22,474 nt of DNA from CAYMGM01 sp964390005 (GCA_964390005.1 CAYMGM010000023.1:1-22474); one strand, 5' to 3'; counted from the stretch's first letter, positions 1 to 6,898 are shown. The notes: generated by a model from the sequence alone, not told the origin. A program made the numbers and translations.

Positions 1-147
1 ATGCTCCGCCACGCCTGCGGCTTCGCCCTGGCCGATCAAGGGGCAGACACGCGCCTGATTCAGGACTATCTTGGGCATCGGAACATTCAGCATACGGTCA
101 GATACACGGCGGCCAATCCGGCGCGGTTTGAGAAGCTTTGGCGATAG
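1..147 (+). CDS. Tyrosine recombinase, C-terminal part only (cut by window start)
   Basis: The first 147 bases encode the last 48 residues of the FimB-like tyrosine recombinase whose full copy lies at 16138-16758. The frame starts at the codon for residue 159 of that protein, so the leading ATG here is an internal methionine and not a start. It still contains the second catalytic arginine (LRHACG), the GHRN histidine and the nucleophilic tyrosine (TVRYTA). The stop lies 16 bases before the endonuclease gene, suggesting co-transcription. Whether the upstream part is intact in this unit cannot be told from the window. Confidence 0.85.
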   Translation: MLRHACGFALADQGADTRLIQDYLGHRNIQHTVRYTAANPARFEKLWR

Positions 148-163
148 AAAGGACGCATGAAAC

Positions 164-1123
164 ATGGCAATTAATCGAGACAAACCGGATTTATGGAAAA
201 AAGACATCGTACTATCTGTCGATATGTATAATAAATGGTTTATGGACTGTGCGCCAAAAGCGTACAGAACTACGCGCATAAAGACGACAAAAGATGTTGA
301 ACAAACGCTAAAGGCTACAGAAAATTTAACTGATATAAGAACAACAGTTATAAAAGAAAACCCCTCTGTTCTGCCAACCTTGCGCATGTCCACATGCCCA
401 CCGCTCGCGGTGGATAGGCTTGTTGGGTTGGCTGGTGTTTCTAAGAATCTTGTGAATGTTATGGAAGAAGGCAAGTTGCCGCCGCGCATGTCCGCAGTGG
501 AACTTGAAGACCACCTTCAAAAAATCAGTCGCCTCATTGAAAAAATGGCTGACCCTGATATTTTTGTGTGGTTAGAAAAAAAGCAAGCACCGTCAGAGCA
601 AGAAGTTTATCGCGCCGCTACGATCATTGCAGACCGTTTGTGTGGGTCTGTTGCCAACCCGATCATTCGGAACGCACAGGAGAAACGGCAGCTTGCTGCT
701 ATTGCGGCATGGCTGGATGGGCGAGGATATAAGCAGCTTCCGCCGGGGGATGGAACAAAGTTCAACGCTTTGCAGCCCGGAACATATTCTTTCCGCCTCA
801 ACGTCCCTGTAGAGCAAGACGGCGCAACGAAAAGTGTCAATATCCCTGTAGATGCTGTCATTATGCCCCAAAAGGCAAAAGCCGGTGAGTTCCCGCTGTT
901 GATTGAAGCAAAGTCGGCGGGTGATTTTACCAATACGAACAAGCGTCGGAAAGAAGAAGCTGTAAAGGTGTCCCAGCTCCGCCATTCTCACGGAACACAC
1001 GTTGCCTTTATTCTGTTCCTTTGCGGCTATTTTGATAGCGGTTATCTTGGTTATGAAGCTGCTGAAGGAATAGATTGGGTTTGGGAGCATCGCATAGATG
1101 ATCTCGCAAAGTTTGGGTTGTAA
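164..1123 (+). CDS. XamI-family type II restriction endonuclease
   Basis: A 319-residue protein that I recognise as XamI-like from its N-terminal block (NRDKPDLWKKD, WFMDCAPKAYR, TLRMSTCPPLAVDRLVGLAGVS). XamI itself recognises GTCGAC; whether this homologue does is inference. A PD-(D/E)xK-type active site is plausible at D230 with E248-A-K250 (IPVDAVI ... LIEAKSAG). The start at 164 is chosen because the family begins at this block and AAAGGA lies at 148-153. The ATG at 157 opens a five-codon frame only. The stop abuts the methyltransferase ATG with no gap, so translation is probably coupled. No controller (C) gene is visible. Codon use is clearly more AT-rich than in the recombinase gene just upstream, which hints that the R-M pair was acquired separately. 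Confidence 0.85.
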   Translation: MAINRDKPDLWKKDIVLSVDMYNKWFMDCAPKAYRTTRIKTTKDVEQTLKATENLTDIRTTVIKENPSVLPTLRMSTCPPLAVDRLVGLAGVSKNLVNVMEEGKLPPRMSAVELEDHLQKISRLIEKMADPDIFVWLEKKQAPSEQEVYRAATIIADRLCGSVANPIIRNAQEKRQLAAIAAWLDGRGYKQLPPGDGTKFNALQPGTYSFRLNVPVEQDGATKSVNIPVDAVIMPQKAKAGEFPLLIEAKSAGDFTNTNKRRKEEAVKVSQLRHSHGTHVAFILFLCGYFDSGYLGYEAAEGIDWVWEHRIDDLAKFGL

Positions 1124-2677
1124 ATGAAGGATAATGCCTTTCTCACTCAGAAAGAATCTTTGCGGCTTGAAATTCAAGCTTCGCTTGATGCTGCCAGAAC
1201 TCAGGAAGAGCGGAATAGAATGGGGCAATTTGCAACCCCCTCTTCTCTTGCGTCTGAAGTCCTTCGGCATGCAAAGAAGATGCTTCCGAGGAGTCAGAAA
1301 ATCAGGTTTCTTGATCCGGCTCTCGGTTCAGGTTCTTTTTATTCTGCCCTTCTGCGGGAATTTCCGGCAAGCCGTATTCTGGCGGGGGTTGGGTATGAGA
1401 TAGACCCCCACTATGGCAGCCCAGCTTCCCGCCTTTGGTCAGAGATGGGCCTTGACGTGCGGATGGGCGATTTTACGAAGGCCGATCCGTGCGGCGATAC
1501 TTTCAATCTCATGATCTGCAACCCACCCTATGTTCGACATCATCACATTTTGACTGGGGAAAAGGCGCGAATACAAGAATCAAGCTATAGAGCCTGCGGC
1601 ATCCAGTTCAGCGGCCTTGCCGGACTCTATTGTCATTTCTTGGGGATTGCTCACGCTTGGTTAGCTGAAGGCGGCCTTGCCGGATGGTTGATCCCCAGCG
1701 AATTTATGGACGTGAATTATGGAGAAGCAGTTAAGCGTTATCTATTAGACAGAGTGAGACTCCTTCATATCCATAGGTTCGATCCCCATGATGTTCAATT
1801 CGGTGACGCTCTTGTGTCCTCTACTGTTGTTTGGTTTAGAAAGGAAACCCCTCCGCTTGAATATGATGTAGAATTTTCTTTCGGTGGGACTCTGCGTAAG
1901 CCAACTATTTCTAGGCAGATTTCTTCAACAGACTTAAGAGCTGAGGCAAAGTGGACTCGTTTTCCGCTTTCAGAAACTCGCATCAAAGATAATGCCCCTA
2001 AGTTATCCGACTATTTTTCAATACGGCGCGGATTGGCAACGGGTGATAATGATTTTTTTATTCTTTCAGAAGCCCAAATAAAAAGCCGCGCCCTTCCCTT
2101 GCAGTTTTTTAGGCCGATTTTGCCGAGCCCTCGTTACTTGTCGGCGTCTGAAATCTTATCCGACGATGACGGGAATCCCCTTCTTGACGATCCTTTGTTC
2201 CTTTTGGATTGCCGCCTTCCTGAAAATGTCGTGAAGCGTGATTTTCAACGCTTATGGGACTATTTTCAAGAAGGCGTAAAGAAAGGTGTTGCAGATCGTT
2301 ATCTTTGCCAGCATCGAAGCCCGTGGTATTCACAAGAAAACAGACCAGCTGCACCGTTTGTTTGCACATATTTGGGGCGTAGCAACACAAAAAGCGGCAA
2401 GCCTTTTCGGTTTATATTGAACCGTTCGCGCGCCACCATAACCAATGTCTATTTGGCCCTTTACCCGAAGGAACCTCTAGCGAAGACCGTTGAAACCTGT
2501 CCCAAAACAGGGCGTCATGTCTGGGAGATTTTGAACAAAATATGCCCGCAAACGATGCTTGCAGAAGGGCGGGTTTACGGAGGGGGGCTACATAAGCTTG
2601 AGCCTAAAGAGCTTGCGAATGTTCCTGTTCCTGAGCTAGCCGAAATCTTTGGGCGGAGATGGTTGGCAGCGATCTAA
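1124..2677 (+). CDS. N6-adenine DNA methyltransferase of the XamI-like R-M system
   Basis: A 517-residue methyltransferase that should protect the site cut by the adjacent endonuclease. Motifs appear in gamma-class order: a motif X-like GQFATP near residue 34, SAM-binding motif I DPALGSGSF at about 64-72, and catalytic motif IV NPPY at 133-136. NPPY indicates exocyclic adenine methylation. The C-terminal half (from about residue 260) would be the target-recognition region, as in TaqI/Eco57I-like enzymes. The ATG follows the endonuclease stop directly and lacks a strong ribosome-binding site, consistent with coupling. The order endonuclease then methyltransferase, without a controller, leaves open how methylation precedes cleavage on entering a new host. 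Confidence 0.9.
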   Translation: MKDNAFLTQKESLRLEIQASLDAARTQEERNRMGQFATPSSLASEVLRHAKKMLPRSQKIRFLDPALGSGSFYSALLREFPASRILAGVGYEIDPHYGSPASRLWSEMGLDVRMGDFTKADPCGDTFNLMICNPPYVRHHHILTGEKARIQESSYRACGIQFSGLAGLYCHFLGIAHAWLAEGGLAGWLIPSEFMDVNYGEAVKRYLLDRVRLLHIHRFDPHDVQFGDALVSSTVVWFRKETPPLEYDVEFSFGGTLRKPTISRQISSTDLRAEAKWTRFPLSETRIKDNAPKLSDYFSIRRGLATGDNDFFILSEAQIKSRALPLQFFRPILPSPRYLSASEILSDDDGNPLLDDPLFLLDCRLPENVVKRDFQRLWDYFQEGVKKGVADRYLCQHRSPWYSQENRPAAPFVCTYLGRSNTKSGKPFRFILNRSRATITNVYLALYPKEPLAKTVETCPKTGRHVWEILNKICPQTMLAEGRVYGGGLHKLEPKELANVPVPELAEIFGRRWLAAI

Positions 2678-2682
2678 AAAAG

Positions 2683-2773
2683 TTCGTGCTTTCTGGCTTT
2701 CGTTCCTCTAGTCTTTGGGCACGAGAAAACGAAATCGTGTTTTCTGTCTAGCACGAAAGCACGAAAACAAGAA
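2683..2773. promoter_or_regulatory. parA upstream region: centromere/operator-like GCACGAAA repeats
   Basis: The gap between the methyltransferase and parA is filled with variants of GCACGA: inverted at 2684-2689, direct at 2719, 2751 and 2759. The left part, 2683-2701 (TTCGTGCTTTCTGGCTTTC), is a perfect reverse complement of 3711-3729 behind the RHH gene. The right part, 2755-2773, recurs directly at 3719-3737. In ParF/ParG-type systems the centromere and the autoregulatory operator lie just upstream of the ATPase gene, so this is the best parS/operator candidate. Function is inferred. Confidence 0.55.
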
Positions 2774-2776
2774 AGC

Positions 2777-3418
2777 ATGAATATGAAAACCATTGTTTTC
2801 GCAAGTCAAAAAGGCGGCGCGGGGAAAACAACCTTAGCGGCGCACCTTGCCGTTGCGGCTGAAAAAGCCGGGGACGGTCCTTGCGTTCTGATCGACACCG
2901 ACCCCCAGGCATCGCTTTCCGATTGGTGGAATGGCCGGGTAGATGAAACGCCCGCGTTCGCCCCCATGGCTCTCAAGGAGCTTGCAGCAAAATTGGAAGC
3001 CCTTGGCCAGATCGGTTTTTCCTTTGCCTTTATCGACACCCCTCCGGCCATCACGGAGGCCATTCGATCCGTCGTTGCTCAGGCTGACCTTGTTTTGATC
3101 CCGACGAGGCCAAGCCCTCACGACTTGCGAGCCGTTGGGCGGACAGTTGAGCTTGCCGCTCAAGCTGGGCGACCGTTCGCATTCGCCGTGACCCAAGCCA
3201 AGCCCAATAGTCGGTTGACGGTCCAAGCCATGGCCGCCCTTTCCGCGCATGGCGTGGTGGCCCCTGCTATCGTGCATGATCGAGTGGATTTTGCCTCTTC
3301 AATGATCGACGGGCGTACTGTGCTTGAGATCGACCCGCGTGGTCGAAGTGCCGGGGAAGTGGTTGAATTGTGGGCTTTCGTGAAAGAACGAATGAACGAA
3401 AGCACGAAAGCACGATAA
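2777..3418 (+). CDS. parA: ParA-family partition ATPase (ParF-like)
   Basis: A 213-residue deviant-Walker ATPase. KGGAGKTT at 12-19 carries the signature lysine, DTDPQ at 40-44 is the Walker A' segment, and FIDTPP at 85-90 is Walker B. The short length without an N-terminal DNA-binding extension matches type Ib ParA proteins such as ParF (about 206 residues), which pattern on the nucleoid and move plasmids through a small RHH partner. That partner follows 15 bases downstream. The start at 2777 is slightly ambiguous because a second ATG lies at 2783, and the ribosome-binding site is weak (AAGAAAG). The end of the gene (3397-3418) itself contains GCACGAAA-type repeats, overlapping coding and potential binding sequence. 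Confidence 0.92.
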   Translation: MNMKTIVFASQKGGAGKTTLAAHLAVAAEKAGDGPCVLIDTDPQASLSDWWNGRVDETPAFAPMALKELAAKLEALGQIGFSFAFIDTPPAITEAIRSVVAQADLVLIPTRPSPHDLRAVGRTVELAAQAGRPFAFAVTQAKPNSRLTVQAMAALSAHGVVAPAIVHDRVDFASSMIDGRTVLEIDPRGRSAGEVVELWAFVKERMNESTKAR

Positions 3419-3433
3419 GTAGAAGGAAAGAAA

Positions 3434-3703
3434 ATGGCATCCAAGAAACCCGCTGATCTCTCTTCGTCGCTCGTTGCCGTCAAAGGCAAGGCGGCAGTTC
3501 CACCAGATGCGACCGGACGGCAGCCCGAGGTGGCCCAGGTCGCTCCTGCGGTTACTACAGCGGCAAGTGCGCCGTTAAACTTCAAGGTTGATCCCGATTT
3601 TCGCCGTCGCTTTCGGCAACGGGCGGCAGATGCCGACCTCAAGCTCAATGCTTTGTTGCGCGAAGCGTTGGACGCTTGGGAAGAAAAGCGTGGCTTGAGG
3701 TAG
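3434..3703 (+). CDS. Small ribbon-helix-helix partition protein (ParG-like)
   Basis: An 89-residue protein with a low-complexity Ala/Pro/Val-rich N-terminal tail (about 1-46). A compact C-terminal domain follows, starting with the probable beta strand PLNFKVD and continuing into two helices (DPDFRRRFRQRAADADL, KLNALLREALDAWEEK). A flexible tail plus an RHH fold directly behind a ParF-sized ATPase is the ParG/type Ib arrangement: the RHH dimer binds the centromere and represses the operon, and the tail stimulates the ATPase. A clear AAGGAAAG precedes the ATG. The role is inferred from architecture and position; no specific ParG sequence identity is claimed. Confidence 0.75.
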   Translation: MASKKPADLSSSLVAVKGKAAVPPDATGRQPEVAQVAPAVTTAASAPLNFKVDPDFRRRFRQRAADADLKLNALLREALDAWEEKRGLR

Positions 3704-3710
3704 AAAAGAA

Positions 3711-3740
3711 GAAAGCCAGAAAGCACGAAAACAAGAAGAC
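3711..3740. repeat. Right-hand par repeats (inverted and direct copies of upstream motifs)
   Basis: GAAAGCCAGAAAGCACGAA at 3711-3729 is the exact reverse complement of 2683-2701. The overlapping 3719-3737 is an exact direct copy of 2755-2773. Together they place matching binding-site-like DNA on both sides of the parA/RHH cassette. Confidence 0.7.
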
Positions 3741-3761
3741 ACGAATTAGGATTGAATCAAA

Positions 3762-3926
3762 TCAAGATTTTGTTACGGCTTGAAAGATGAATCCCTTGCC
3801 ATCATAACAGACGCCACCTTGAGGGCTCCACCCTTTAGCTAGTTCTCCATTTATATCGTGGCTAAGTTTTTCGACTGCCTTATCAAAACTTAGGCCGATT
3901 TTTATCCAAATTATCTTGTATTCCAT
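3762..3926 (-). CDS. Small conserved protein, DUF1737/DUF4177-like
   Basis: A 54-residue frame on the minus strand, beginning MEYKIIWIKIG and ending FIFQAVTKS. The pattern of an initial strand (YKIIWI), a helix (SFDKAVEKLSHDIN), then GWSPQGGVCYDG and a final FQAV strand resembles the small DUF1737/DUF4177 proteins of unknown function. A GGAG about nine bases ahead of the ATG supports translation. It lies between the RHH gene (convergent) and repA (same strand, upstream), and it is preserved in both copies of the large repeat. The family resemblance is from pattern recognition only. Confidence 0.6.
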   Translation of the reverse strand: MEYKIIWIKIGLSFDKAVEKLSHDINGELAKGWSPQGGVCYDGKGFIFQAVTKS

Positions 3927-4055
3927 CGCTTCGCTCCGTAGTGTTTTCTTTTCTCACGAACAATGTGATCGCGGGTGTTGAATACAAAGTCCCCTAATAA
4001 TCAAAGAGATGTAAAGTGTCCATGTTCAGGAAGACAAGAACGCACGCTCTTAGCC

Positions 4056-5180
4056 TTAGGTCTGGCCGTGCTGTTTCCCCTTTCGCTTGCAGAAGCCGAT
4101 AAAGGCAGCGTCCGGGTTATCCGGGAGCTTGCCTGTTTTGGCGATCCACTCCCGCCAATCCTGTTCGAGAGAATAGACGTCGAGCCCAGGGGCTGCACGC
4201 TTGGCCTTTGAATAGGTCTCGGTGTGAAGCAGAATATCCGAACTTGCCAACATAGGGGCAAGCACTTCGGCGGCGGCAGGGCTTTCAATGTTTCGCCGTT
4301 TGGTTTCCAGCACGGACGCCGCCCGCTTCGCCACATGGGGGGGGCTTGGCTTTAAGAGCAGGCCGTTTTCCACCTCGTGGACCTTTGCTCCACTATAGAT
4401 CGAATGAACTTTTTGAAGCTGCTTCAAAAAGTTCAACTTGAAATCGTATAGGCCGCGTTTGGTCGGGGCGTAGGATGCCCCAAATTGGCCTTGCAGGAGA
4501 GGCCAGGGAATAACGGTATCCCTGCTTAAATACGACATGCGGTAGGTAAGCCAGAAATAAATATCGAGGGCCATGGGGGAACGCTTGAGGGCCTTTAGGG
4601 CTACCATGTCAATCGGGACTGGCCGTTCAATGATTTCGTTGAAGAAGTCGGTGCTGAGTGTGACCGTCGATTTCCAAAGGGGCAATTGCTCCGGTGACTT
4701 TGGTGTCCACCAGAGCGCATAATCCTTTGCTATGTTGAAACCAGCTCCTTGTGCGCTTGTTTCATCCGCATAGCGGCAAGAGATCGTCGAGCAAAAGAGG
4801 CTTTCCGTCTGCTTCTTGAGCCTCGTAATATCCCCTCGTTTGCCGCCTCGCGGTTCCATCCCCAGTTCGGCCATGAAGGCCGAGAGGGTAGGGCCAAGCT
4901 CTAATTTGGGCGAGCGCGTTTGAACGGCCTCCGTCGTCATCCAGGACAGCAACAGCCGGGGAATAGACCCATAAGGCAAGCCGACGCGACTTGGGGCGAG
5001 GATGGTCAAAGAAAAGAGGCCGTTTTCTCGCTGGAACTCGTTGGCAGTGGTTGCCTTGTGGGGAAGTGTGGCTTGCACAAGAGCCCGTGCCATATAGCCA
5101 AGCTTTCCGGCTTTTCGGGCGTCTTCGACCTCAACGGCCAAGGATTCGGTGACGATCTTTTGCAGGTCTTGCCGATCCAT
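4056..5180 (-). CDS. repA: Plasmid replication initiator RepA (RepA_C family)
   Basis: A 374-residue initiator. The block GLPYGSIPRLLLSWMTTEA at about 67-85, followed by TRSPKLELG and a FMAELGM segment, is characteristic of plasmid-encoded RepA proteins of the RepA_C family, common on proteobacterial plasmids. RepA binds the iterons just upstream of its own gene and recruits host DnaA and helicase. The start is supported by AGAGG seven bases ahead of the ATG. The gene reads away from the origin, with a DnaA box 18 bases and iterons 50 bases upstream, so autoregulation through the iterons is likely. A perfect 31-bp palindrome lies inside the coding region at 4405-4435. The identical second copy implies that both backbones share one incompatibility group. 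Confidence 0.9.
   Translation of the reverse strand: MDRQDLQKIVTESLAVEVEDARKAGKLGYMARALVQATLPHKATTANEFQRENGLFSLTILAPSRVGLPYGSIPRLLLSWMTTEAVQTRSPKLELGPTLSAFMAELGMEPRGGKRGDITRLKKQTESLFCSTISCRYADETSAQGAGFNIAKDYALWWTPKSPEQLPLWKSTVTLSTDFFNEIIERPVPIDMVALKALKRSPMALDIYFWLTYRMSYLSRDTVIPWPLLQGQFGASYAPTKRGLYDFKLNFLKQLQKVHSIYSGAKVHEVENGLLLKPSPPHVAKRAASVLETKRRNIESPAAAEVLAPMLASSDILLHTETYSKAKRAAPGLDVYSLEQDWREWIAKTGKLPDNPDAAFIGFCKRKGKQHGQT
4405..4435. repeat. Perfect 31-bp palindrome inside repA
   Basis: TGAACTTTTTGAAGC (4405-4419) and GCTTCAAAAAGTTCA (4421-4435) are exact reverse complements around a single central base. It falls in the segment encoding LNFLKQLQKVHS. In repA mRNA it would form a strong hairpin; in DNA it would be a symmetric binding site. 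The same palindrome is at 21016-21046. Confidence 0.85.
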
Positions 5181-5197
5181 GCGGAAACCTCTTTGCC

Positions 5198-5206
5198 TGT
5201 GGATAA
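5198..5206 (-). promoter_or_regulatory. DnaA box
   Basis: TGTGGATAA, the reverse complement of the consensus TTATCCACA, sits between repA and the first iteron. That is where iteron plasmids commonly carry a DnaA box. Confidence 0.75.
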
Positions 5207-5229
5207 GTCAATTTTATCAGGCTTAAACC

Positions 5230-5323
5230 TACGCTGAAACACTCACGCCAACAAGCCAAATTTACGCTGAAACACTCACGAACTTACGCTGAAACACTCA
5301 CCCTTTTACGCTGAAACACTCAC
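5230..5323 (+). repeat. Four iterons, unit 1
   Basis: The 17-mer TACGCTGAAACACTCAC occurs perfectly four times: 5230-5246, 5263-5279, 5285-5301 and 5307-5323. Start-to-start distances are 33, 22 and 22 bp, about three, two and two helical turns, so all copies face the same side of the DNA. The large duplication ends between the second and third iteron. Confidence 0.95.
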
Positions 5324-5370
5324 ACCGCTTGCCCACAAAGCCAGAGCCAGCCTAGCTTTCCGGGCCGCCC

Positions 5371-5414
5371 CCTGTATTACCCTATAGACTCCCTGTAAAT
5401 TTAAAACACCTGTA
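5371..5414 (+). repeat. CCTRTA repeat cluster next to AT-rich segment, unit 1
   Basis: CCTGTA at 5371, CCTATA at 5381, CCTGTA at 5392 and CCTGTA at 5409 surround the AT-rich GTAAATTTAAAACA. It may be the melting region of the origin or a binding-site cluster. All four positions are kept in unit 2. Confidence 0.5.
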
Positions 5415-5477
5415 TGGAAACCAACCCCACCCGTTCCCATGAATCGGCGTTCGCTTCGCTCACAATTTTTTGGAAAG

Positions 5478-5492
5478 AGTGCCTTCGGCACT
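5478..5492. other. Conserved 6-bp hairpin with covariation, unit 1
   Basis: AGTGCC-TTC-GGCACT forms a six-pair stem. The aligned sequence in unit 2 (22088-22102) is TGCGCC-TTC-GGCGCA, so two base pairs are changed with compensation. No T-run follows on either strand, so it is not an obvious terminator. Confidence 0.5.
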
Positions 5493-5654
5493 GGGTGTCA
5501 AAACGGGCTATAGGGAAAAGAAAAGCCCTGGGGAGCCATAGGCGGCTTCTGGATAGCTTAAGGAGACGCGGGGAGGGTGGAGAGGGCCAGAAGGTCAAAA
5601 CGCACCCACGGCCCGCCTGAAGGGATTTATCGGCGGTTTCTTTTTCCTATGGTC

Positions 5655-6578
5655 CTATGTCAGCCCAAGGTGGGCCTTTAGGGCGTCGTTCCAGTCCTTG
5701 CCCGTCCCAGCTTCCGGCACCACGCGCCGCACGTCGCGGCCTGCCGGCGCGATGGCCCGGACCTCTTCGGCCAGTTTCTCCCCGCCTTCGTCCAGGTCGA
5801 AGGCCAGGAGGACCACGCCGGATGGGGACAGCTTTTCTATGGCTCTACGGAGAAGGGCTGGTTGCTGGGGGTTCAGGCTGCCGCCCGTGCTCATGTAGCG
5901 CGTCCAGGCGTCCCCTTGCAGGACGTGAAAGGACATCGCATCAATCGCGCTTTCCGTCAGGACAAGCCGCGCGTCCGTGGTCTTGGCCCGGCTGTACCAA
6001 AGCCCTTTGACGCCGCCCGAGGCGAAACCGGTAAAGTTCTGGTTTTTGACCTCGAAGCCGCAAAGGCCCTCCCGGTCGTAATGGGGGAAGAGGGCGTTTT
6101 GCCGCGCATCGACCCGGACGCCGCCCGCGAAGAGCGGCAGGCCCAAGACTTCCGGGCCAAGGCCTCGGCTTGTCAGGTAGGGCAGGGAAAGACAGGCGCG
6201 GGCCTGCTCCCATGCGGCCATGACGGCGGCCCGGTCCCTTGTGATCGGGAACAGGTCACGGACAAAGGCGACTTCCGGCACGGAAGGCCGCGCCGATCCG
6301 GACCACGCGCGAAGCGTTTTGCGGACCTGGCCGAGGTTTTCCCCGGTCCGCTTTTGGATAAAATCAATCACCGTTCCGTTATCGCCGCCGTCGCGCACGG
6401 AAAAATACATCCAATCCCCGTTTTCATTCCGGGCAATCACGATCTTGTCGCCGTCCGGATGGCGCATGACGGCGGAATTGAGCGAGCTTTCCCGCCGGTC
6501 GAGGGCATAGCCCCGCGACGCCGCGAATTCCGACAGGTTCACGCCTGTTTTGAAGCGTTCAAGCTCTTGGTCCATCAT
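5655..6578 (-). CDS. Toprim-domain protein (DUF3991/primase-like)
   Basis: A 307-residue protein from the first ATG. The N-terminal half (about 10-95, with NGDWMYFSVRDGGDNGTVIDF) resembles the DUF3991-type, primase-associated fold. The C-terminal Toprim domain shows the catalytic glutamate in LVLTESAIDA (E209) and the metal-binding pair in AFDLDEGG (D261, D263). Such proteins sit on mobilisable plasmids and probably act in priming or processing plasmid DNA; the exact reaction is not known to me. A TTG nine bases further upstream is open but less likely. The ATG follows the zinc-ribbon gene stop by five bases, as part of a coupling-protein/zinc-ribbon/Toprim operon. A diverged homologue begins at the end of the window (22266 onward). 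Confidence 0.8.
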   Translation of the reverse strand: MMDQELERFKTGVNLSEFAASRGYALDRRESSLNSAVMRHPDGDKIVIARNENGDWMYFSVRDGGDNGTVIDFIQKRTGENLGQVRKTLRAWSGSARPSVPEVAFVRDLFPITRDRAAVMAAWEQARACLSLPYLTSRGLGPEVLGLPLFAGGVRVDARQNALFPHYDREGLCGFEVKNQNFTGFASGGVKGLWYSRAKTTDARLVLTESAIDAMSFHVLQGDAWTRYMSTGGSLNPQQPALLRRAIEKLSPSGVVLLAFDLDEGGEKLAEEVRAIAPAGRDVRRVVPEAGTGKDWNDALKAHLGLT

Positions 6579-6583
6579 TCTTA

Positions 6584-6898
6584 TCAAAAGGGTATATCGT
6601 CTCTATGGTCAGTCGGAAAACATGGCTCATCTTCCAACCATGCTTGCTCTATCATCCTAGCAGGAACGCCTTTTCCCGTAACTTCGCCGCAGACATTGCA
6701 AAGCCATATAACTCCGCATGGTTGTTCCATAGAAATTGAGGCGGGTTCAACATATATGGGGTTTCCACATCTGAAACACTGTAAATTTTTGACCCGTATC
6801 TTTCCCTCGTCAACAATTATCTCTTCAGGTTTGTATTTTCTAATGATCTTGAGTGCCTTTTTAAAAGTAGAATTCTGTTTTTGTGTGGTGGTGTCCAT
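6584..6898 (-). CDS. Small zinc-ribbon protein
   Basis: A 104-residue hypothetical protein. It has a lysine-rich N-terminal helix (about 10-35) and then a four-cysteine zinc ribbon: C41-F-R-C44 and C67-N-V-C70. The tail is acidic and ends DDIPF. The start at the ATG at 6898 places it ten bases after the coupling-protein stop, although no good ribosome-binding site is visible. An upstream extension into the coupling-protein gene is open but would overlap it in another frame. Its base composition is clearly more AT-rich than both neighbours. Position between a coupling protein and a Toprim protein suggests a DNA-processing accessory; function unknown. Confidence 0.6.
   Translation of the reverse strand: MDTTTQKQNSTFKKALKIIRKYKPEEIIVDEGKIRVKNLQCFRCGNPIYVEPASISMEQPCGVIWLCNVCGEVTGKGVPARMIEQAWLEDEPCFPTDHRDDIPF

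Larger units (their letters stand above)
1..5280. repeat. Large direct repeat, copy 1 (replication/partition/R-M core)
   Basis: This block recurs at 16612-21891 with a constant offset of 16611, and I saw no difference where I compared lines. All encoded proteins are identical. The left end is cut by the window edge, so the true left boundary is not visible here. The right end is sharp: identity stops at 5280, directly after the second iteron, and beyond it the copies are only homologous. The block carries a recombinase end, the endonuclease and methyltransferase, parA, the RHH gene, a 54-residue gene, repA and part of the origin. Confidence 0.95.
5181..5654. other. Replication origin region (oriV), unit 1
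   Basis: This gene-free 474-bp stretch upstream of repA holds, in order, the repA ribosome-binding site, a DnaA box, four iterons, a CCTRTA cluster with an AT-rich TTTAAA segment, and a small hairpin. This is the usual content of an iteron origin. The short block AAAACGCACCCACGGCC near 5597-5613 is also conserved in unit 2. The extent of the minimal origin is inferred. Confidence 0.75.

Noticed and set aside
593..1270. 225-residue open frame on the minus strand
   Set aside because: Antisense to the endonuclease and methyltransferase, which have clear family motifs.
5230..5323. CRISPR-like direct repeats
   Set aside because: The repeats are 17 bp with gaps of only 5-16 bp next to repA and a DnaA box; these are iterons.
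5306..5491. Minus-strand frame sharing ERSERRFMG with one at 21992-22216
   Set aside because: The shared residues reflect the conserved DNA around GAATCGGCGTTCGCTTCGCT; the rest of the two frames does not match, so it is more likely a DNA or RNA element than a protein.
5478..5492. Terminator call for the small origin hairpin
   Set aside because: No T-run follows the stem on either strand in either unit.
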